Shown one piece after another: positions 36,201-45,041 of a stretch of 64,000 nucleotides of DNA. The DNA is from Valencia hispanica. Lineage: Eukaryota > Chordata > Actinopteri > Cyprinodontiformes > Valenciidae. The DNA is taken from contig OY747713.1 in NCBI GenBank assembly GCA_963556495.2, positions 2,046,321 to 2,110,320 on the forward strand, written 5' to 3'. The notes under the pieces were generated by a model. It had not been told where the DNA came from. It saw only the letters and a program-made list of their open reading frames with translations, and ran no database searches. Numbering within the stretch: position 1 is the first letter of the stretch; each line of letters begins with the position of its first letter. Made by a program: the position numbers and the translations under genes.

Positions 36201-39120
36201 GAGGAGATGGTGCCGTTTTCCACTGTGGAGAAACGTGCATTCAAGTCGCTTCTCCAGAAACGTGACAAGCAATACGAGATGCCAGCATACTTCCCAGATG
36301 CTGCAGCCAAATTTGCATTTAAAAGTTAAGCCTTCTCCTGAATGTTGTTTTTGTTAAGTTCAGTCGGAGAAACGAGTGTATCTGGCATCTGTGCCCTTTG
36401 ATCTGCATTCAATAAAGTTTCTTTAAAAAAAAAAAAAAACTTGTGTAAGCGCCATGTTTCAAAGGAAATATTGTAATTTAGTAATTAACAAACAAATTTG
36501 CTAAATAGATCGATTAAAAAAAAGTGGTGCAATAATCCTGTATACTGCAATATGGAGCCGCCCTGACTCATCGCAGGGGGAATTCCTCAACCGCGACAGC
36601 CCTACTACAAACAAGCCAGATTTCTGGCTCTCACAGACCTGTAACTTCTGTCAGAGGCTCCTCTGTCCTCCACTCGTTACCTGTATTAATGACACCTGTT
36701 TGAACTCCTTATCAGTATAAAAGACACCTGTCTACATCTTCAGACATTCACACTCCTAACTCCACCATGGCCAATACCAGAGAGCTGTCAAAGGACACCA
36801 GAAACAAAATTGTTAACCTGCACCAGGTTGGGGAGCATGGATCTGCAATAGGTAAGCAGGTTGGTGTGAAGAAATCAACTGTGGGAGCAGTTATTAGAAC
36901 ATTGAAGGCATACAAGACCACTGATGATCTCCCTCCATCTTGGGCTCCACCAAGATCTCACCCTGTGGGGTGAAAATGATCAGAAGAACGATGAGCAAAA
37001 ATCCCAGAACCACACGAGGGAACCTGGTGAATGACCTGTAGAGAGCTGGGAGCAAAGTAACAAAGGCTACCATCAGTAACACACTATGCCGCCAGGGAAG
37101 AATGCTGAGTTACATCCCAAGAACACCAAACTCACTGTGAAGCACAGGGGTGGAAGCATTATGCTGTGGGGCTGTTTTTCTGCAAAGGGGACAGGACGAC
37201 TGATCTGTATTAAGGAAAGGATGAATGGGGTCATGTATGGTGAGATTTTGGACAAAAACCTTCGTCCATCAGTGAGAGCATTGAAGATGAAACGTGGCTG
37301 GATCTTCCAGCATGACAATGATCCCAAACACATCGCCTAGGCAACGAAGGAGGGGCTACGTAAAAAACACATCGCCTAGGCAACGAAGGAGGGGCTACGT
37401 AAAAAGCATTTCTAGGTCCTGGAGTGGCCTAGCCAGTCTCCAGACCTCCATCCTGTAGAGAATCTGTGGAGGGAGATGAAAGTCCTGAAACATCCCAGCT
37501 CTAGAGAAGATCTGCATGGAGGAATGGGCCAAAATAGCAGCTACAGTGTGTGACAACCTACACGTGACCTTTGACCTCGGTCATTGCCAACAAAGGTTAC
37601 ATTACAAAGGATTCAGATGAACTTTTGTTATTGACCAAATAATTATTTTCCACCATATTTGCAAATAAATTCTTTAAAAATGTGATTATCTAGACATTTT
37701 TTCTCATTTTGTCTCTCATAACTGAGGTTTATCTATGATGAACATTACAGGCCTCTCATATTTTTACGTGGGAGAACTTGCACAGTTAGTGGCTGACTAA
37801 CCACGTTTTTACCCCACTGTATGCCTCAGTCAAACTGAACATTTTTGTTTAAAAATATATATATATTATTGGGGTTATGTAAGATTTTAATTTAATTCAA
37901 ACTCACCAAATCACCAAAATCAAAAGAAAGACTTTTAAAATACTTGCACTAAATCAGAGTGTTTAATAATCTATAGAATATGAATTTGAGATATTAAGCC
38001 TTTTTTTTTTTACAAAACTGAAAGCATGGGAATGAGAGCAGAGTTCAGTCATGATAACAGGAAGGTAATGGGAGCAAAGACCAAACTCGGCCAAGACTTT
38101 TGATTTCACATATTTAGAGCATGTGGTTAGAAGGAACAGTTAAATAACAAACTTCATATAGGAAGTACAATAATGACTTTAAAATCTCTGGAAATTAATT
38201 AATAATTAAAGAAATAATTACTCTAATTAAAAAAATTACCAGTAACAATAATAGTTCAGTTTTTAAATACTGAACAAAAAGTATTTTCTTTTGAATGTAA
38301 TAATAAAAGTAAACGGTAAATGGCCTACCGCTGTATGGAGCTTTGTCAGTCAGAGGACCACAGAGTTTAGAGATGAACTCTCACATTATGAACCAACTGG
38401 ATCTTTGTCTCACACAGAAACATTTACACCAGCTACACCTGTCGTAACACAACGTGGCGCCCCGCAGCCCGCTGTCTGGTCCCTCTCTGAACGGATCAGA
38501 ACCATCCACTAGGCTGCAGCTCAGGGAGGACGTCAGATGAGAGAAAAGGGGGTCAGTCGGTTTAACTTTGCTTATTTGTCCGCAGATATTTTGATCGACC
38601 CGAAGCTCCGGGCTGCAGGTAAAACGAGATGAGCCGGGTCAGGTTGCAGCTGGTGAACTATGAACATGAACAGATTCATTTTTTTATTCTTACGGATTTA
38701 TATGTAGCTCTTGTTTCAGGAGGAAGTGGATCAGAACCAATAAGCTGCATGTTTAGTAGAACTGTTTGGGCTCAGGCACCGGGGCCCTCTGCCACCTGGA
38801 GCCGGCCCTGGCACTCCGTCTATCTGGGGAAAAGTTCTGGTCTAAAGTTTGTTCTGAACCGGACCAGCTTGACCCGAACCGACCTGATCTGCAGTGACGT
38901 CATCCGGAAGCAGGGGGAGTGGGTCAGAGAAGCTTCTCCTCCATCTCTGTACAACTGATTACCGATTATTAATCACTGTTATTACAAAATTGGAAGACTG
39001 ATCTCCACCTGAACCACCTCGGTCCACACCTGGGCTAGGGAGCAGAACCGAACCGAACCCCAGCAGGCCTACACTCACCTGGGCGGTATCTCTCCGGGCT
39101 ACGGGGTACGTGAACGCCAT
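18202..39120 (-). CDS. prep: Prolyl endopeptidase (prolyl oligopeptidase), complete, 15 exons
   Basis: Exons 1-15: 39120-39079, 33276-33202, 33114-32981, 32902-32772, 32688-32479, 32337-32216, 31454-31349, 29958-29767, 27472-27275, 27140-27037, 20672-20536, 20323-20229, 20158-20027, 19910-19754, 18496-18202. All have AG/GT sites, and the sum is 2130 nt, giving 709 aa plus TGA (human PREP is 710). It is a cytosolic S9A serine peptidase that cuts short peptides after proline. The N-terminus starts [11 protein letters not shown]; residues about 75-430 form the beta-propeller that restricts access; the catalytic domain is C-terminal. The triad is present: Ser553 in NGGSNGG, Asp640 in TADHDDRV, His679 in SGHGAGKP. 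Exon 14 must end at ATCAA|GTACAG, not at the nearby AGTAAA, to keep KYSPLHN in frame. Introns hold LINEs, Tc1/hAT elements and four minisatellites, none touching exons. Confidence 0.97.
18590..19570. repeat. Purine-rich minisatellite with about 320-340-bp higher-order copies
   Basis: The plus strand is almost pure A/G over about 1 kb, built from imperfect units of about 19-20 bp of the form GGGAACTAGGAGGAACCAAA. The variants form a larger period: the phrase GGAACTAGGAGGAACGAGG recurs at 18602, 18921 and 19260, spacings of 319 and 339 bp. It lies in the last prep intron (18497-19753). The prep transcript therefore carries the pyrimidine strand. Confidence 0.95.
21058..22990 (+). mobile_element. 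L2/CR1-like LINE with nearly intact RT core
   Basis: The frame from 21068 encodes [18 protein letters not shown] and [14 protein letters not shown]. After a stop near 21291 it resumes with [13 protein letters not shown] (RT motif A), [17 protein letters not shown] (motif B) and [10 protein letters not shown] (motif C), then [14 protein letters not shown] and LGVIFD. The 3' end is GCGCTTTATAAATAAAGTTT followed by a TTGATTTGATT tail near 22985. It lies in the sense of the plus strand, opposite to the host gene prep, in the 6.4-kb intron between exons 10 and 11. Stops and a frameshift near 22000-22070 make it inactive. Confidence 0.9.
23453..26946 (-). mobile_element. L2/CR1-like LINE interrupted by a 1.7-kb insertion
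   Basis: Read on the minus strand: [20 protein letters not shown] at 26946-26790, then a break, then [18 protein letters not shown] at about 25045-24990, [16 protein letters not shown] and [19 protein letters not shown] over 24838-24308, and a 3' UTR ending at the TTGAATTGAA tail at 23453. The two RT parts belong to one element, split by 25065-26786. The same 3' end occurs alone at 717-1198 and 41711-42000. It is in the sense orientation of prep, inside the intron between exons 10 and 11. Confidence 0.88.
25065..26786. mobile_element. DNA inserted into the LINE, probably composite DNA-transposon material
   Basis: The left end starts CAGGGGTTCTCAACC, a terminus typical of hAT (Charlie-type) elements. 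I could not find the matching right terminus. Inside, 25219-26095 begins TAGGGTGACCATATT and ends (minus strand) TAGGGGGACCAACCG, a short inverted pair suggesting a second nested element. The part 25290-25930 aligns with 38090-38520, so it is a dispersed family. No transposase frame is visible. Confidence 0.55.
27625..29435. repeat. 20-bp minisatellite, about 90 copies
   Basis: The unit CATCCGGGAACGTTTCCCTT is repeated head to tail for 1.8 kb in the prep intron between exons 8 and 9 (27473-29766). Each unit has a near-palindrome, GGGAACGTTTCCC. Variants include GGGAACATTTCCC and GGGAATGTTTCCC (CG to CA or TG, as expected from methyl-CpG decay), and GGGGAAATTTCAC. Larger blocks recur: the GGGGAAATTTCACTTCATC block starts near 27831, 28191 and 28431 (18 and 12 units apart), and a GGGAACTGTTCCC block recurs at about 28960 and 29180 (11 units). 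Long open frames across it are artefacts. Confidence 0.97.
30180..30545. repeat. Composite minisatellite (about 32-bp and 68-77-bp periods)
   Basis: A core of the type GACCCAACCAGTACCAACCA followed by GGACCCAGTCTG repeats, then joins a second module beginning ACCCACTCTGGACCCACCGA at about 30299, 30376, 30444 and 30519. It lies in the prep intron between exons 7 and 8. It creates overlapping open frames of 150-180 codons on the minus strand that have no biological support. Confidence 0.92.
31081..31160. repeat. (CATC)n microsatellite
   Basis: Interrupted CATC repeats lie in the prep intron between exons 7 and 8, about 190 bp from the exon 7 donor. Confidence 0.85.
32903..32917 (-). promoter_or_regulatory. 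prep: prep exon 4 acceptor with a poly-C pyrimidine tract
   Basis: On the minus strand the exon 4 acceptor AG (32904-32903) is preceded by an uninterrupted run of more than ten C residues. Most acceptors here have mixed C/T tracts. C-only tracts bind U2AF65 less well than U-rich ones and are prone to length change, so exon 4 could be a variable splice site. Confidence 0.6.
34085..34230. repeat. 42-bp minisatellite containing CACGTG
   Basis: TGATGCACACGCTCGTGCAC recurs at 34101, 34143 and 34185 (42-bp spacing), with a partial fourth copy near 34221. Each copy holds GCACGTGCAC or a close variant, that is a CACGTG palindrome. It lies in the first prep intron (33277-39078). Confidence 0.9.
34550..35285 (-). 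mobile_element. Tc1/mariner-type element, degenerate (copy 2)
   Basis: The minus strand reads [20 protein letters not shown], then [20 protein letters not shown], matching the 9400-10335 family and its typical transposase segment around the second catalytic Asp. The frame is broken and the N-terminal half is missing. It lies in prep intron 1. Confidence 0.8.
35552..37819 (+). mobile_element. Tc1 element with TA target duplication, split by a hAT insertion
   Basis: It begins CAGTGGGGTAAAAATGCATT (35552) and ends AACCACGTTTTTACCCCACTG (to 37819), with TA on both sides (35550-35551 and 37820-37821). Inverted repeats run for about 200 bp. The transposase remnant starts [20 protein letters not shown] (36767), with a helix-turn-helix [14 protein letters not shown], then [20 protein letters not shown] (37130-37190), FQHDNDPKH and [19 protein letters not shown], the last two carrying the second Asp and the final Glu of the DDE triad. 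Frameshifts separate the parts. A 39-bp tandem duplication at 37331-37408, each copy with a TAG, lies between those two residues. Without the nested hAT it is 1416 bp, a normal Tc1 size. Inactive. Confidence 0.93.
35761..36604 (+). mobile_element. hAT (BED-finger) deletion derivative nested in Tc1
   Basis: Terminal inverted repeats are perfect over 15 bp: TAGGGCTGTCGCGGT at the left, and the same read from the right end on the minus strand. The 8-bp target duplication CTACAAAC is exact (35753-35760 and 36605-36612). Inside, 35872-36144 encodes a BED-type zinc finger (SPLWEHFGF ... CKICSKK ... ARLASYHP), and 36111-36329 encodes [25 protein letters not shown], the segment that follows it in hAT transposases. 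The RNase-H and dimerisation parts are gone. Its intact duplication shows it inserted after the Tc1 copy. Confidence 0.94.
38060..38830. repeat. Second copy of the dispersed family seen at 25290-25930
   Basis: Shared landmarks with 25290-25930 include CCAAGACTTTTGATTT, GTGGTTAGAA, TTAAATAA(C/T)AAACTTCA and AATCTCTGGAAAT. A later piece (38770-38810) contains GGGGCCCTCTGCC. No coding frame or ends could be defined. It is in prep intron 1, about 300 bp from exon 1. Confidence 0.5.
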
Positions 39121-39730
39121 CTCTGTTACGGCTCGGAACCAGCAGACTCCGAACCTCCGGTCTGGTCTGGTCCTGTCTGGTCTGAACAGAAAGTGAAACC
39201 TTCAAACCAACACACAGGACGTGACGTGGCACTCCGGCCCGTAAATGGCGCAATCTGGATGCTCGGGAATTTCTGGCGCATTTTTCCTCCGCAGCAGGAG
39301 CGCCTGCAGGGAAGGTCCTGCGGGTTCTGGTCACACGAGTTTGTTCTGTTTCATCACAGAATAAAGTCCAATTATTGAAGATAAAGAATAAATGATTCAT
39401 ATTTAATGTCTGGAAGAGAAAGCGGGATTGCTGGTTCCTCCTCCACAGGATGTTTATATGATCAAACATTATTTTCTCTTTTAGTTTTAAGTTTTAAGCT
39501 CACAGCTGCTGCATCTCTCTGCTCCGATGTCATTTTAACTTTATTGGTTTTATAGATTTTTCTCATCATTCTGACTTTAATCTCGAGCAACAAAATAAAA
39601 GGAGATTATCAGGTGACGATAAATAAAACCAGGAAGCTGAGTGAAACAACGTGAATAAATGATGAGGAGCATAATCCCTTCAGAACCCGGTTCTATCAGA
39701 GGCTCCATGTGGTCCAAATGTTCTGTAGAG
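39121..39730 (-). promoter_or_regulatory. prep: prep 5' flank, presumed promoter region
   Basis: The start codon ATG is at 39120-39118, in context CAGAGATGG. The flank to about 39330 is moderately GC- and CpG-rich; I see no clear TATA box. Placement of a promoter here is by position only. Confidence 0.35.
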
Positions 39731-40026
39731 AAGTGGTTCCCAAACCTTTTCCGCTCCTGGCTCACAAAAAGAAACATTTAGGAGGCCTGTGACCCCGACC
39801 TGTGACCCCGACTCTTAGTGACTGAGTCCGTTAAAAAGTGGTAGAACAGCAACACAATTTATCGCTTTTATCAGTTAAAGTCCTGTTTTTATCTTTTACT
39901 CCATTTAGGAAATGCAAATACTTTCTTGTTCCTATTTCTACTGTTTAATTTATTTTTATTACGAAGATCTCATGACCCCACACTTACATGTTTGTGGGGT
40001 CACGACCCCAACTCTGGGAACTACTG
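39731..40026. mobile_element. hAT MITE (copy 1 of 2)
   Basis: Starts AAGTGGTTCCCAAAC and ends CTGGGAACTACTG, an inverted pair. The flanking octamers ctgtagag (39723-39730) and ttgtagag (40027-40034) differ at one base. The interior has GTGACCCCGAC and GGGGTCACGACCCC and no coding capacity. The copy at 50055-50394 has the same ends. Confidence 0.8.
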
Positions 40027-40039
40027 TTGTAGAGTTCAT

Positions 40040-40330
40040 GCTGCCCTGGGAGAAAGTATTCACACCCCTACAGATTCCTGCTGTTTTGTCCCATTATAAT
40101 GTTTCAGATCAAACTGATATAAAAGTGATTAAATACAAGCTGTTTATTAATACTGATTTCATCACGGTCCAACATCTCCGCTCTGGTCTCCTCTGTCCAG
40201 AGGACCTTGTCCCAGAAGGCTTTACAAGCTCCCATTTCTCCTGACAATGATGGGATGTTCCCTGATGGGAGGACAGGCGGTCGTTGCTTTAAATCTTTTA
40301 CCTTCAGTCCCACGGTCGCATAAGCTGAAG
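40040..40330. mobile_element. Tc1-like terminal and internal fragment
   Basis: GAGAAAGTATTCACACCCCT (from 40051) followed by TGCTGTTTTGTCCCATTATA resembles the terminal part of a Tc1-like family, and the minus strand near 40200-40260 reads KAFWDKVLWTEETRAEML, close to the transposase segment around the first catalytic Asp with that residue replaced. A related start, AAAGTATTCACACCCC, is at 46311. Confidence 0.5.
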
Positions 40331-41710
40331 ATTTTCCGTATTTGATTTTTTTTTTTTAATCTGTGGTGGAAAAATCTGAAGGCGGTCGGTTACTTTGAAC
40401 GATTTGCAATTCCCACCCCTGACCACTCGGTTCACGCATCAGAGCATCATCTCAGACCTAAAGCAATGAGGAAATTCCACGTTCAGAGAGTCTTAACGAA
40501 TCCTGATCACTTCAATCGGAGACATGTTCCCTGATCTGGCTGAAGTGGAGCTCGTGATTCCAGTCCCCAGTGTGGCGGCCTCCATTACACACAGACGGGA
40601 GCGCAGTTCAGCTCCATGACCGGACTGGAACAAATGACTGGAATAACAATTAAATACTACTGAATATGTCACTATCATCATTTTAAAAATTGACGGGTAA
40701 AAATAGATTACGACCAGAATTTTCTTTGACCATCAGTCGAAAAAACCGACAACAAGGTTTTTTTTTGTGTAGAGTGACCTCTGTTTCCATTATGAAAACA
40801 GAATAGTTACCTTTGGACTTATTGGGAACGTGTTTGTTTGGTGGGGCAGGCAGTGCGTGGATACAGGAGGTCAGAATGAGATGAAACCAAAACCGGTTTC
40901 ACCTAAACAAAATTATAAAAAGTGAAGAGAAGAGAATGCAAGAAGGAGGAAGAAAAAAAAGAAAAATAACTAAAAACTGAATTTTAATTGTAATATTTAT
41001 CCCATATAAACATGAACATGTTTTATTTCCAGTGTTTTTACTCTGAATCTGTCTGTCATGCTAACCATCTATCTGATGAACCTGATCTAACCTGAGAACA
41101 TCTGACTCAGTCCTTTTCAGCCTCGTGATCGTCCTCTTCAGGACTTCCAACCACCTGTTTACCATCATGACCTCATGCATCATAAAGAACGCCTTCGCTG
41201 TGCAGCAGGCAGGTAGACGGTTCATGACTCAGCAGGAACACGGAGTTCCCGGAGCTGCTGAGAGCTTCCTGGTTCTGGTTCTGGTTCTGGTTCTCCATGA
41301 AGGAAGGTCTGGGGGTGCAGCAGAGAGAGAGAGAGAAGAAAAACACAGTTTCAGACGAGTAATCTGTCTAATCCATAAAGCTGTGAAAACGACTGGGGAG
41401 GGGGGAACAGGGCTAATTTCAAACTAATTTAGCTAAGGTGATTAAGTCGATGAGAAAACAAGCTGTTCAAGGGTTAGGACCGGTTCTGGCCTTGTTCCAC
41501 TTTAGTTACCTCTGAGAGCCCACATGGATGATGACATCAGCAAGCTGTTGCCAGGTAGTTTAGACCCATAAAAGATTTTTTATTGACCGACTTCAGTTCT
41601 GCGTTGACCTCAGTGAAGACGTCTAAAATGTTAAAAAGTGAAAATAATGTTGCTTTTCCTGTAAACATGATTATATCGATGGTTTTAAGAAAAGAGGAAG
41701 AGGAGGATGA
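40331..41710. other. Intergenic between prep and prdm1, nothing identified
   Basis: Mostly AT-rich, with a purine-rich stretch at about 40920-40970. No splice-consistent coding sequence is recognised. Confidence 0.35.
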
Positions 41711-42000
41711 ATTCAGTTCAGTTTATATTTCTATAGCATTGACTCACAACGGATGTTTCATCTCAAGGCACTTTACAAGAAAAGTCATTTTAACACAATC
41801 ATCCAATCAGTTTAAAGTTTTCTATCTAAGGAATCCCAACAGGGCATTGCAGCCAAGCAGGATACCAGACCAGGTATATCTTCTATGGAGAGAAAAACAC
41901 TGAGAGAAAACAAAGTTAACAGTCGAAATAACAGCAAATAATACAACTGGAGAGTAGTAGGAGAGAAAAGTAGCAGAGTGAAGAAAAGTGGTCAGTCTGT
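41711..42000 (-). mobile_element. L2/CR1-like LINE 3' end fragment
   Basis: It aligns in two blocks with 23453-23570 and 23870-24000 (CTATCTAAGGAATCCCA joined directly to CAGGGCATTGCAGCC), so it is the same LINE 3' end with an internal deletion. Confidence 0.7.
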
Positions 42001-44001
42001 GCAGCTATGCCTGGTATCGATCTGTTCTGTGTCCATCAGAGAGAAGAAGGGGAGAAACTGTCTCTGTAGCGCCACCTGAAGGTAGAAGTCTAAACAGTTT
42101 GTGTCCAGGATGTGTGGTGGTCTGCAGAAATGTTGGCTGACCTTTCCCTGACCCCTGACCTGTGCAGGTCCTGGAAGGAGGGAAGGCCAGCCCTGATGAT
42201 CCTCTCTTTAGAGCTGCTGGTTCCCTGCAGTCTGGACTGGTCCGGTCTGGTTCTGTGGATGATCTAAACCCCACAGCAGGAAGTCCAGTCCCTGCCGGAT
42301 CTTCTTCTGGAACAGCTCCAGGTGTGAGGACCGTCTCAGGTCCTAGTGATCCACAGCAGACCCAGTGATGAGGATGGTGAGGGCAGGCCACCATCATCTC
42401 CCGGTGGTTCTGATCGCACCAGCTGATCAGAACCACCTCTCTCTGGAGACTGATGGACTTGAGGCGTTCCCTATCTGAGGCCATTGCTGATGTGTTTCCA
42501 AACTGTGCTAACAAACGCTTTGATGCTCCAGGGCAGCGAACTGACTGAGTTCCTGCTTCTACAGAGGAGCTCATCCTGATTATGAGGATGATGATGAAGA
42601 TGATGATGATCAGGTAATTAATGCATCTGATCAGAGGCTCCTGGATGATTCTGTCCCTCTTGAATCCGATGAAAGGCAAACCAACGCGTTAAAGATCTGA
42701 GGTTGACGCAGGTCATGTTTAACTTCACTAGTCCTGCTTCCATCAAGCAGCTGCTTTCTTCTGATGATTACCTAACAGCAGAACAACAAGAGCTCTGATT
42801 GGCTCATAATCTGCAGAGCCGTTGGGGATGAAAGTGGACCAGGCCAAGCGGAGGCAGATGGACTGTTACGGGGCCCAGACGGTACCGAGCGGGCCCCTAC
42901 AGGGCCCCGCCCGCCTGCTGCAGATGGGCTCCAATTGGCTGGGGAGAACCCAGGTAATTTGGCTGCGCTGAGATGAGATTAGACATGTGAGATTACAGCA
43001 GAGCAGAGTACGACGGAGTCATGTGACCCGCAACCGTGACGCTCCACCTGAAAAACAAAAGCTGCTCTGAGGAGAGAAACGAAAGGCTTCAGTTTCAGAA
43101 CCAGAGAGAGAGGAAAACACCCTGAGAGAAGTAGGCAGCATTATTTACCGTATCTGCTGGCCTCCAACAGATGGTGCAGAGGTCCACATAATCCCTTATT
43201 GTTCAGAATGTTTTCATCATGCTGCTGGTTGTCATTTCAGAATCAGACACAAATCAGCCGCTATCCTCCTCCTGATCCTGGATTTACGGCCTCCTCCAGG
43301 CTAATATGGTGGCTTCGTGGAACTGAAAGTGCTGCAGATTTGTTTGATTCAGAAATGAAAACAGATTGAAGGGTGTTTACATCGGGCTGGCTTTAATCCA
43401 GATATGGTTGTTTGACCGAATCCATGTGAGGAATACATGAACCCGGGTATTTATCCCTTTATTAATCTCTCTCCTCTGTTTCAGGTTAGTTAACCCGCAG
43501 CTGGAGCTGAAAGCGGCGATAATCAATCGAAGGCGTGGGGCGGTATCGATCCGAGGGTGGCGTTATTGTTCCTCGGCACGCGTGGAGTCCTGCACACAAT
43601 AAAAGACCAGTGAGATTAGGACAATTAGGGTCTGATTGTTATCCAGAAGACGAGGAGAAGCAGCAGAAGAAGAAGATTAAATGAGATTTAGGTCAAAGTG
43701 ATGAAGTGTGGAGGAAGGAAGGAAGGAGGCGGGGCAGGGGAAAGGAGGAGGGGAGGAAAAGGTGGGGAGGCGGAAAGGGGGAGGATTGGGGTCAGAGAAA
43801 CCGATCGCTGAGGTAGAGGAGGAGAGTGATGGGAGGAGGGAGGAAAGGAGAAGAGTCTGATCCCTGACTGGACTCATGCTGGGTCAGCACCTACTCTTCC
43901 TCACCTGATTCCTTCCAGGAGCTGCAGTCTGAGGATTTTCCTGATCTGTCTAGACTCCTGAATCAGCACCGGTGGTTTGTTTTTGTTTTCTGGTCCAACC
44001 C

Positions 44002-44032
<31 letters not shown>

Positions 44033-44140
44033 AGTCCTCGACAGCCTAATTAGCAGATATTTTTATTGATCTGCTGGATTTGGTGCTGAAATCCCCTTCT
44101 CTGTCTGCCAGACAGATCTGCACTAAAGTCCTCGTCTTGA
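42001..44140. other. Intergenic; LINE-like remnant and purine-rich tract
   Basis: The region to about 42700 contains a 224-codon open minus frame (42005-42679) with low-complexity Ile/Asp runs and no domain; it directly continues the LINE fragment and may be part of a decayed retroposon. A GGA-rich tract lies at 43700-43860. No host gene is supported. Confidence 0.35.
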
Positions 44141-44143
44141 GCT

Positions 44144-44167
44144 GGGGGGGGGGGGGGGGGGGGGGGG
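44144..44167. repeat. Run of 24 G
   Basis: An unbroken guanine run on the plus strand. Such runs can form G-quadruplexes and are poorly replicated and poorly sequenced, so the length given here is uncertain. Confidence 0.9.
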
Positions 44168-44267
44168 TTCAACCCACCTGTTAGCATCATTGCAACAATC
44201 TGTAGGACTGATGCCACTATGAAAGTCCCTGTTCTCCTCCTCAAAACCATATGATGTCCAGGATGTT

Positions 44268-44420
44268 TGGATGGATGGATGGATGGATGAATGGATGGAT
44301 GAATGAATGAATGAATGAAGGGATGGATGGATGGATGGATGAATGGATGGATGGACGGTTGGACGATTTGATGGACGGACGGTTGGATGGATGGATGGAT
44401 GGATGGATGGATAGATAGAT
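44268..44420. repeat. (ATGG)n microsatellite with (ATGA)n and (ATAG)n variants
   Basis: About 150 bp of interrupted ATGG units, with ATGAATGAATGA in the middle and ATAGATAGAT at the end. Confidence 0.95.
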
Positions 44421-44700
44421 ATTTGTGTTTTGCCCCTTTACTCTGACTTCCCCAAATAAAATCCAGTGCAGTCCACAGGAAAACTACGATCCAATATTTC
44501 TGGAAGAGCTTCTTGTTCCATTAGAACCAGATTGTCCTGCTGGGAGTTTCTTTGCAGAAACTCCTTCAACTCCACCTGAAACCCAGTAAACCCAGTAAAC
44601 CCATGGACATATTTCGGCCTTCTTTCTGGTGGGACCAGAGCTTGTTTTGGGGTGTTGAGTTGGTTATTCTGCAGGAGGCCTGAGGTGGTGAAGCGTTTAA

Positions 44701-45037
44701 AGAGGCTATATGCAACTTTGCCCCAAAATAAACGTAACAATAGCCTTTTTATTTGACCATTTATGACTCAAACATCTCCTGATGAGCATACTGACACCTT
44801 GGCAGCTCACAGTTGCTGCACCTATAAGCCTGTATCCAATTTTTTCTATTTTCTGTCGGGTCGGATTTTCCCGCGCTGTCTGTAGATGTGGCGTGAAGCG
44901 CGTTCATGTTAAACGTTTCAGATCATTCTACCACCACCGCTAGTCAGCACTCGCAAGCAGTTCAATGGATTGATGTCAGTTTTTGGCCACAGGTGTCAGT
45001 CGCGAGTTTAAATTTCAGAAAATTGCAAATAGCCCCT
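44701..45037. mobile_element. TTAA-flanked MITE (piggyBac-like), 337 bp
   Basis: Ends AGAGGCTATATGCAACTTT and, on the minus strand, AGGGGCTATTTGCAATTTT match at 15 of 19 positions. TTAA is present directly outside both (44697-44700 and 45038-45041). No coding sequence. The TTAA duplication is the hallmark of the piggyBac superfamily; the assignment is by that feature only. Confidence 0.72.
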
Positions 45038-45041
45038 TTAA

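Noticed and set aside
42005..42679. 224-codon minus-strand open frame
   Set aside because: Low-complexity Ile/Asp runs come from an ATG/ATC repeat, with no domain, and it abuts a LINE 3' fragment.
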